A stretch of 38,761 nt of DNA from assembly GCA_031289145.1 (NCBI GenBank), contig JAITQA010000127.1, forward strand, positions 1 through 38,761. The letters run 5' to 3'. The DNA is from Dysgonamonadaceae bacterium. Lineage in GTDB: Bacteria; Bacteroidota; Bacteroidia; Bacteroidales; Azobacteroidaceae. The notes below the pieces were generated by a model. The model was not told the origin of the DNA and searched no databases. It saw nothing but the letters and a program-made list of their open reading frames with translations. Shown here piece by piece: positions 25,312 through 30,725 of this stretch (position 1 is its first letter; the number at the start of each line of letters is the position of its first letter). The translations under genes and the position numbers were made by a program.

Positions 25312-25340
25312 ACACAATTTTTTAAAAAGGTAACACAATT
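25305..25340. repeat. 15-bp direct repeat over the TonB receptor promoter
   Basis: AAAGGTAACACAATT occurs at 25305-25319 and again, identically, at 25326-25340, 21 bp apart (two helical turns). The first copy overlaps the -7 element and the second reaches the -33 region, a layout typical of a tandem regulator site. Confidence 0.65.
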
Positions 25341-25415
25341 CTCAAAAAAAATGATGTTTGCCAAATCTTTTCATTTTTGTAACAAAAACGTAGATAAGTT
25401 GTAATATCGGCGCTT

Positions 25416-25423
25416 TATTTTTG
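25416..25423 (+). promoter_or_regulatory. -7 element of the PstS-like gene
   Basis: TATTTTTG is an exact TAnnTTTG match, 28 nt before the ATG. TTGTAA occurs at 25377-25382 and 25399-25404, 22 nt apart, just upstream. Confidence 0.55.
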
Positions 25424-25451
25424 TATCATGAAATTATTAAAAAAATGACGT

Positions 25452-26270
25452 ATGAAAAAGATTATTTTAGCAAGTATTTTGTTATCAGCCATATTATGCG
25501 GTGCACAAGCACAGAAAATCAAAGGCTCCGACACCATGTTGCCTTTGTCGCAAAGGGAAGCCGAAAGTTTTATGAAAGCGAATCCGGCACAAACGGTAAC
25601 CGTCACAGGAGGCGGAAGCGGTGTGGGCATATCCGCTCTGTTGGAAGGAACAACCGACTTGGCGCAATCTTCACGAAAAATCAAGTTTGACGAAAAACAG
25701 AAATTACAGGAGGGCGGTAAAACCGTCAAAGAAGTGATTGCCGCTTATGATGCTTTGGCTGTGGTTGTAAATCCGGCGAATAAAGTGAGTCGGCTCACCC
25801 GCGAGCAATTGGAAGGAATTTTTACCGGGAAAATCACCAATTGGAAAGCGGTAGGCGGTGAAGACCTGAAAATTATCCCCTACGCACGGGAAACTTCGTC
25901 CGGCACTTATGAATTTTTCAAAGAAAGCGTATTGAAAAACAAGAACTACAAAAACGGCATTATGAGTATGCCTGCCACGGGTGCTATGATTCAGTCGGTC
26001 GGTCAGACCAAAGGCGCTATCGGATATGTGGGATTGGCCTACCTGAGCAACAGCACAAAAGCCCTCCATGTATCATACGATAAAGGGAAAACCTTTGTTG
26101 AGCCATCAGTGGCCAATGCTAAAAATAAGACCTATCCCGTTCTTCGCCCTTTGTATTATTACTATGCAGCAACAGCGGAAAAAAAGGTTAAACCTTTCAT
26201 TGATTATGTTTTATCTAAGGAAGGACAAAAAGTTGTTTCCGGGATTGGGTTTATTTCAATTAATGATTAA
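25452..26270 (+). CDS. PstS-like phosphate/anion-binding protein
   Basis: A 272-aa periplasmic substrate-binding protein: signal peptide MKKIILASILLSAILCGAQA (cleavage near residue 20), then the PstS-family pattern IKGSDTMLPLSQREAESFM, TGGGSGVGISALLEGTTDLAQSSR and the anion-binding RETSSGTYEFF loop, ending GFISIND. Phosphate is the likely ligand by family, but related proteins bind other anions. No pstC, pstA, pstB or phoU gene is adjacent, so it is an orphan binding protein here. It is divergent from the TonB receptor, and the two may serve a shared uptake task. Confidence 0.9.
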   Translation: MKKIILASILLSAILCGAQAQKIKGSDTMLPLSQREAESFMKANPAQTVTVTGGGSGVGISALLEGTTDLAQSSRKIKFDEKQKLQEGGKTVKEVIAAYDALAVVVNPANKVSRLTREQLEGIFTGKITNWKAVGGEDLKIIPYARETSSGTYEFFKESVLKNKNYKNGIMSMPATGAMIQSVGQTKGAIGYVGLAYLSNSTKALHVSYDKGKTFVEPSVANAKNKTYPVLRPLYYYYAATAEKKVKPFIDYVLSKEGQKVVSGIGFISIND

Positions 26271-26280
26271 TATAGCGCAG

Positions 26281-26318
26281 ATACATCCTCATCCCTGCAG
26301 GCAAGGATGAGGATGTAT
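26281..26318. repeat. 14-bp perfect hairpin after the PstS-like gene
   Basis: ATACATCCTCATCC (26281-26294) and GGATGAGGATGTAT (26305-26318) are exact inverse complements around a 10-nt loop. It follows the stop codon by 10 nt and could terminate or stabilise the transcript, but no T-run follows. Confidence 0.75.
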
Positions 26319-26325
26319 ATCCTTT

Positions 26326-26416
26326 ATATACAGTAGCCTGAGGCTACTGCTTAGCTATGTTCGCTCTCTACGAGAGTCGGCGGTTGCGCATTTTTAGATG
26401 CGTTTGCCCTGTATAT
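26326..26416. other. Cloverleaf-like structured element, possible ncRNA or mobile palindrome
   Basis: ATATACAG (26326-26333) and CTGTATAT (26409-26416) can close an outer 8-bp stem. Inside are three hairpins: TAGCC/GGCTA (26334-26346; extendable to CAGTAGCC/GGCTACTG), CTCTC/GAGAG (26364-26376) and CGCAT/ATGCG (26387-26402) with a GGC/GCC outer pair. It has no ORF. It lacks tRNA-conserved positions such as the TTCGA loop. It lies 37 nt before the T9SS gene promoter. Confidence 0.45.
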
Positions 26417-26452
26417 TTTTCGGCGAAAAATTCGTTTTATTAAAAAATTTAT

Positions 26453-26460
26453 TATCTTTG
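26453..26460 (+). promoter_or_regulatory. -7 element of the T9SS cargo gene
   Basis: TATCTTTG is an exact TAnnTTTG match, 36 nt before the ATG at 26497. Confidence 0.55.
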
Positions 26461-26496
26461 TGGCATAAATAAGAAACAAATTTAATTATAATACTT

Positions 26497-27501
26497 ATGA
26501 AACGAATTTTTACTTTTTTGTTTATTTCTTTTTGCAGTGTTTCTTTACTTTTTTCACAAGTAAAGTTAACAAAAGTTAATCATGGGTTTTTATCCGGTCA
26601 AAGTCATGATTGCCGGGAAGTAAGCTATCAAACGCCGGGTAATGCGGGCGAAAATCTTTATTGGGATTTCAGCGGGCTTGGCTTTGCGGATGATGCGGTA
26701 TCCGTTTCAAGCCTTGAGGAAAATGCCGGTGAAAGTAATATTAAGGTAGTCAGGAATGACGGCTGTACTTTCTTTTTCAATATCACGGAAAAGGGCAATG
26801 AATATACGGGTTACCAAGCCGGAGATGTAACTTTCAGATTATCTCAACCCATTGTTAAAACTACCTATCCGCAAGCATACAATACTTATTTTGAAGGAAA
26901 GTATTCCGGAACCCTTACCGTAGCCAATTCAAGTTATACCACTAATTTTGAAGGGCAATATTCCACCCATGCCGATGCAACCGGTACAATTGTTCTTCCG
27001 GGAAATATTACCGTTCCGGCTTTGCGGGTGAAAACAACAGAAGGTAACGGCACTTCTTACGAGCAGGTTAAATACCTGTGGTACACCCAAAATGACAGAT
27101 TCCCGATATTTGTTACGATGGAGAATTATGCGATTGATAAAGCAGGCTTGAAAACTTTGACAAGTGGGAAGTCATTTCTGAATACCCGTGTTAAAAGTCC
27201 GAACGTCGCCACCGGTTTAGAATCGCTTACGGCCGGAACGGCAGTCTGCAAGGTATCTCCGAATCCTTTCAAAGATGAAATCCAATTGACTTTTTCTTTG
27301 TCCGAAAAAACCAAGGTAAATGTAGCCTTGTATAATGCGAACGGTGCAAAATTAACCGACTTGATTTCAGATAAGGAACAAAGCGGGAATAGCGCCCTCA
27401 CCCAAAACATAGCAAAATTCACGCAGACGCCGGGTGTTTATTTGCTGAAAATACAATTGGGAAACAAGACTTTTACCGAAAAAATAGTGAAAGCCTATTG
27501 A
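26497..27501 (+). CDS. Secreted protein with T9SS type A C-terminal sorting domain
   Basis: A 334-aa protein. It has a signal peptide (residues 1-20, MKRIFTF ... LLFSQ), a roughly 220-residue beta-rich middle domain that I do not recognise, and a C-terminal sorting tail beginning VSPNPF (PNPF at 255-258) followed by VNVALYNANGAKL and PGVYLLKIQLGNKTFTEKIVKAY. That tail is the type A substrate signal of the Bacteroidota type IX secretion system, which removes the tail and releases or anchors the protein at the cell surface. The enzymatic role is unknown. Its 3' end overlaps the convergent M16 protease gene by 7 nt. Confidence 0.88.
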   Translation: MKRIFTFLFISFCSVSLLFSQVKLTKVNHGFLSGQSHDCREVSYQTPGNAGENLYWDFSGLGFADDAVSVSSLEENAGESNIKVVRNDGCTFFFNITEKGNEYTGYQAGDVTFRLSQPIVKTTYPQAYNTYFEGKYSGTLTVANSSYTTNFEGQYSTHADATGTIVLPGNITVPALRVKTTEGNGTSYEQVKYLWYTQNDRFPIFVTMENYAIDKAGLKTLTSGKSFLNTRVKSPNVATGLESLTAGTAVCKVSPNPFKDEIQLTFSLSEKTKVNVALYNANGAKLTDLISDKEQSGNSALTQNIAKFTQTPGVYLLKIQLGNKTFTEKIVKAY

Positions 27502-28718
27502 TAAATCAAGGAGAAAAGATTCTTTTCTTCATAAATTTCATTGGCAATCTCTACTAACTGTTCTGCCGTAAGCGCATCAATTTTCTGATACACTTGCGGC
27601 AGTTCGTCGTATTTATTGAAATGTAGAAAACTTTTTCCCATCCGCAACGCGGTGTTCTCTTTGCTATCACCGGCAATGCCTAATTGTCCTTTCCATTGTT
27701 TCACGGCTGCTGCAAATTGCGAACCGGACAATTTGTTGTCTCGCAAGCGCTTCAGTTCTTTGTGTACCAACTGTAAGCATTTGTCTTTCGATTCGTGGTC
27801 ACAAGCAAAATAAATGGTAAAAATGCCCGTATCGGTATAGGTTCCCAAGCCGGATTCGACCGTATACACCAATCCGTATTTTTCACGCAAACTCAAATTC
27901 AGCCGACTATTCATGCCCTGTCCTCCTAAAATATTGTTTAACAAACATAAACCAATACGCTTATTGTTAAAAATACAATAAGCTTCGGCGCCGATTACTA
28001 CATGTGTCTGGTGTAAATTCTTTTTATTTACAATTACTTGTTGGGAAGGGAGAAATACAGGAGCTGTCCGTTGAGAAGAAAGGCCGGGATAATGAAAATC
28101 CAGCATATATTTTTCCGCCAAACGGACTATTTTCGCGAAAGGGGTCTTTCCGTAAGAAAAGAAAACCAATTGTTCCGGGCTATAAAAACGATTGACAAAG
28201 GAAGCGCAAGCAGCCGAAGTAAATTTCGCCAAGCTTTTCGTATCTCCCAGTATGTGGTGTCCCAATTCATTTCCGGAAAAAACAAGGTTTTCAAATTCAT
28301 CAAAAATCAATTCGGAGGGCGTATCTTCATAAGAATGGATTTCATCTATCACTACTTCCCGCTCTTTTTCAATCTCTTGTGCGGGAAATTGGGAATGTCC
28401 GACCAAATCGCTTAACAATTCGATAGCTCTCTCCACATCTTGCGACAGGCAGACGGAATAGATAAAAGTTTCCTCTTTTGTGGTGTAAGCGTTCAATTCG
28501 CCGCCCACATTTTCCATTCGGTTCAGAATATGCCAAGCTTTCCGTTTTCGGGTGCCTTTGAATAACATGTGTTCGACAAAGTGAGCCATTCCATGTTGCG
28601 TCGGTTTTTCGTCGCGAGCGCCGGCATTGACCGCAAAACCACAATAAGAGACGATAGAATCGGAAGGTAAATGAACAATTCGGAGGCCATTGGCCAGTCT
28701 AAAAGAAAAATATTGCAT
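27495..28718 (-). CDS. M16 family zinc metallopeptidase
   Basis: A 407-aa insulinase-type peptidase with the inverted zinc motif HFVEH (His46, Glu49, His50) and distal Glu126 in EREVVIDEIHSYEDTPSE, 76 residues after His50 as in the family. The second lobe has the usual GLVYTVESGLGTYTDTGIFTIYF. There is no signal peptide, so the enzyme is probably cytoplasmic. Relatives degrade peptides; some act in processing. It starts at the ATG at 28718, 17 nt after the predicted transcript start, and overlaps the stop of the T9SS gene by 7 nt. Confidence 0.93.
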   Translation of the reverse strand: MQYFSFRLANGLRIVHLPSDSIVSYCGFAVNAGARDEKPTQHGMAHFVEHMLFKGTRKRKAWHILNRMENVGGELNAYTTKEETFIYSVCLSQDVERAIELLSDLVGHSQFPAQEIEKEREVVIDEIHSYEDTPSELIFDEFENLVFSGNELGHHILGDTKSLAKFTSAACASFVNRFYSPEQLVFFSYGKTPFAKIVRLAEKYMLDFHYPGLSSQRTAPVFLPSQQVIVNKKNLHQTHVVIGAEAYCIFNNKRIGLCLLNNILGGQGMNSRLNLSLREKYGLVYTVESGLGTYTDTGIFTIYFACDHESKDKCLQLVHKELKRLRDNKLSGSQFAAAVKQWKGQLGIAGDSKENTALRMGKSFLHFNKYDELPQVYQKIDALTAEQLVEIANEIYEEKNLFSLIYQ

Positions 28719-28741
28719 ATTTTATTCTATTTTTTAGCGTA

Positions 28742-28749
28742 CAAAAATA
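28742..28749 (-). promoter_or_regulatory. -7 element of the M16 gene
   Basis: The reverse strand reads TATTTTTG, an exact TAnnTTTG match; leader about 17 nt. It lies 8 nt from the opposing element at 28758-28765. Confidence 0.5.
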
Positions 28750-28757
28750 TAAATAAA

Positions 28758-28765
28758 TACCTTTG
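28758..28765 (+). promoter_or_regulatory. -7 element of the SIS isomerase-GtrA operon
   Basis: TACCTTTG is an exact TAnnTTTG match, 20 nt before the ATG at 28786. Confidence 0.55.
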
Positions 28766-28785
28766 CAGAATAATAAACAACAGAA

Positions 28786-29391
28786 ATGAGTACAAATTTA
28801 AAAAAAATCATCGAAAAAGAGGTACAAGCTATTCAAAATATTCCGTTATCGGACGCTTATGAAAAGGCCATAGATTTGATTATCCGTCAGGTTCATGACA
28901 GGCGGGGAAAATTGGTATGCAGCGGCATGGGAAAAGCCGGACAGATTGCATCGAATATAGCCACCACGTTCAGCTCGACCGGAACCACGGCTTGTTTTCT
29001 GCATCCGAGTGAAGCCCAGCATGGCGATTTGGGAATTTTACGGGAGAATGACTTAATGCTGCTGATTTCCAATTCGGGAAAGACGCGAGAAATCATTGAA
29101 TTAGTAGGATTGGCACGCAATATGATTCCGGAAATCCAATTTATCGTTATTACAAGTAATGCGGAAAGCCCTTTGGCAAAAAGCGCCGACGTTTGCTTGT
29201 TGACCGGAAATCCCACGGAAGTTTGCCCGCTGGGGCTAACGCCAACCACCTCTACAACCGTCATGACGGTAATCGGAGACTTATTGGTTGTTGAAACCAT
29301 GAAAAGAATTCAATTTACAGTGGCTGACTATGCCAAACGGCACCATGGTGGTTATTTGGGCGCCGTATCACGATTACAATCAAAAAAATAA
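28786..29391 (+). CDS. D-arabinose 5-phosphate isomerase-like SIS domain protein (no CBS domains)
   Basis: A 201-aa single-domain SIS protein expected to interconvert ribulose 5-phosphate and arabinose 5-phosphate, the first step to Kdo. The family pattern is strong: SGMGKAGQIASNIATTFSSTGT, HPSEAQHGDLG, ISNSGKTREI, VCPLGLTPTTSTT and the C-terminal AKRHHGGYLGAV. KdsD/KpsF enzymes of Gammaproteobacteria carry about 120 extra residues of paired CBS domains; this protein ends without them, the short form also known in Bacteroides. The Kdo transferase gene waaA is elsewhere in this window. A GtrA gene follows after 8 nt. Confidence 0.9.
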   Translation: MSTNLKKIIEKEVQAIQNIPLSDAYEKAIDLIIRQVHDRRGKLVCSGMGKAGQIASNIATTFSSTGTTACFLHPSEAQHGDLGILRENDLMLLISNSGKTREIIELVGLARNMIPEIQFIVITSNAESPLAKSADVCLLTGNPTEVCPLGLTPTTSTTVMTVIGDLLVVETMKRIQFTVADYAKRHHGGYLGAVSRLQSKK

Positions 29392-29399
29392 GATAACAG

Positions 29400-29864
29400 A
29401 TGCAATTCAATTGGAAAGACAAATTAAAAACGATTTTGGTTCATTCGACAGACAGCACGCTCCTTCAACTGATTCGTTATACCTTTGTGGGCGGCCTTGC
29501 TTTTGTAGTGGATTTCGGATTATTGTACATCCTGACGGAATATATACACCTGCATTATTTGGTTTCGGCGACCGTTTCTTTTATAGCCGGTCTTATCGTC
29601 AATTATATCATCAGTACGAGTTGGGTTTTCAACAAAAAAACGATAAAAAACAAGCGACTTGAGTTTTTTATTTTTTTCCTTATCGGTTTGGCCGGATTAG
29701 GATTCAACAATATTTTTCTATGGCTGTTTACGGATTACTTTGCCATCTATTACTTGATTTCCAAGATATTGACGACCATAATCGTCTATTTCTGGAACTT
29801 TTTTGCCCGGAAGTATATCTTGTTTAACAAGGACGTTGAAGATAAGGAATCATTAGCCGAGTAA
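29400..29864 (+). CDS. GtrA family membrane protein
   Basis: A 154-aa protein with four hydrophobic helices: LIRYTFVGGLAFVVDFGLLYILTEY, LVSATVSFIAGLIVNYIISTSWVF, FFIFFLIGLAGLGFNNIFLWLF and ISKILTTIIVYFWNFFARKYILF. The RYxxVGGxxxxxDF opening and the NYxxSxxWVF and FWNFxxRKYxxF segments are diagnostic of GtrA, linked to transfer of lipid-linked sugars across the inner membrane. It lies 8 nt after the isomerase gene, so the pair is probably co-transcribed and may serve a surface polysaccharide. A weak 7-bp hairpin (29880-29905) follows. Confidence 0.92.
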   Translation: MQFNWKDKLKTILVHSTDSTLLQLIRYTFVGGLAFVVDFGLLYILTEYIHLHYLVSATVSFIAGLIVNYIISTSWVFNKKTIKNKRLEFFIFFLIGLAGLGFNNIFLWLFTDYFAIYYLISKILTTIIVYFWNFFARKYILFNKDVEDKESLAE

Positions 29865-30043
29865 TCGTATTATTTTTTCAAAACAGATTCTATCAATTTG
29901 TTTTGAATTTCTAACAGTTTTGTTATCTTGTCCTGATTCGATATAATCTATCTTCATTCGGTACTTCACGGAATTTACTATCAATGTTAAAGTAGAATTA
30001 ATTAAATCATTGGAAAAATAGTTTGGTTTTACAAAAAAAAGAC

Positions 30044-30051
30044 TATCTTTG
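30044..30051 (+). promoter_or_regulatory. Promoter of the 129-aa gene
   Basis: TATCTTTG is an exact TAnnTTTG match with TTTG at 30022-30025, 18 nt upstream, a near-ideal Bacteroidota promoter. The leader is about 84 nt, long for this window. Confidence 0.65.
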
Positions 30052-30141
30052 ACGGAGATTAATAACAAAATAATAACTATAAATAGGGATTAAAATCAGA
30101 ACGCAATATATAACTGAGACCCCTAAATTAAAAAAAACAGT

Positions 30142-30531
30142 ATGGATTTACATGAATTTTTCTTTTTAACCAGTCCTGCATTATTAAAGATTTTTGAGTT
30201 CGGTTTTATACCGACAAAGGATGATTTTTGTGAGCTGACTCCCACATTGTACCAAAAATACTATAGAGAAGTGGGACAAACGAATGAACGGATTTTTATG
30301 TTATTGCCGGATGATCCGAACTTTCAGCAACCCGGCGAGATGAGAGTTGTGACAGAAAAAGAAATGTTAAGCTTCGACAAAGCAAAACAGTTAATCGAAA
30401 TTTACTGTAGTGAAAGCAAGGAAACATTCAAAAATGAACAGGAAAAACTGATTTTTGTTGCTTCCGTACTGCCGCCGGTTTTTTCGGAAGGGACAAAATA
30501 TCAGGTTCAAGGTCGTAAAAAAAACAAGTAG
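30142..30531 (+). CDS. Hypothetical protein (129 aa)
   Basis: The family is not recognised. The product is soluble-looking, with an aromatic N-terminus (MDLHEFFFLTSPALLKIFEFGFIPTKDDF), a Tyr/Lys-rich middle (LYQKYYREVG), a PDDPNF turn and a basic C-terminus (YQVQGRKKNK). It has no signal peptide or membrane segment. Its promoter is very strong by motif and its untranslated leader is unusually long. It lies between the isomerase-GtrA pair and the glycosidase cluster and is probably transcribed alone. Confidence 0.7.
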   Translation: MDLHEFFFLTSPALLKIFEFGFIPTKDDFCELTPTLYQKYYREVGQTNERIFMLLPDDPNFQQPGEMRVVTEKEMLSFDKAKQLIEIYCSESKETFKNEQEKLIFVASVLPPVFSEGTKYQVQGRKKNK

Positions 30532-30686
30532 TTTTTTTATTATAGCCTTGCAAAACAATTAATAATTTCATACAAAGTTAAAGAATAAACGCTTAACAAG
30601 GATATTAATATCCGATTAAAACTAATTTTTTTCTAAAATAGAACGAATTAAGCAAACTGTTATTAAGTTTGTTAATAGGTGGAAAT

Positions 30687-30694
30687 TATATTTG
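30687..30694 (+). promoter_or_regulatory. -7 element of the GH3 cluster
   Basis: TATATTTG is an exact TAnnTTTG match, 32 nt before the ATG at 30726, with GTTAAT upstream. The 12-mer ATTATATTTGCA here also occurs at the 36115-36122 promoter. Confidence 0.6.
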
Positions 30695-30725
30695 CATATA
30701 AATTTATATAATTCCATTTTTAATC

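Noticed and set aside
26326-26416. Cloverleaf segment as a tRNA
   Set aside because: Lacks the conserved TTCRA loop, the acceptor stem is AT-rich, and no anticodon-arm geometry fits.
29853-30068. Reverse open frame of 71 codons
   Set aside because: Low-complexity AT-rich sequence, no promoter and no family; overlaps the 129-aa gene promoter region.
30684-30713. AATTATAT/ATATAATT inverted repeat over the first GH3 promoter
   Set aside because: Composed only of A and T in a very AT-rich stretch, so chance is likely; overlaps the -7 element.
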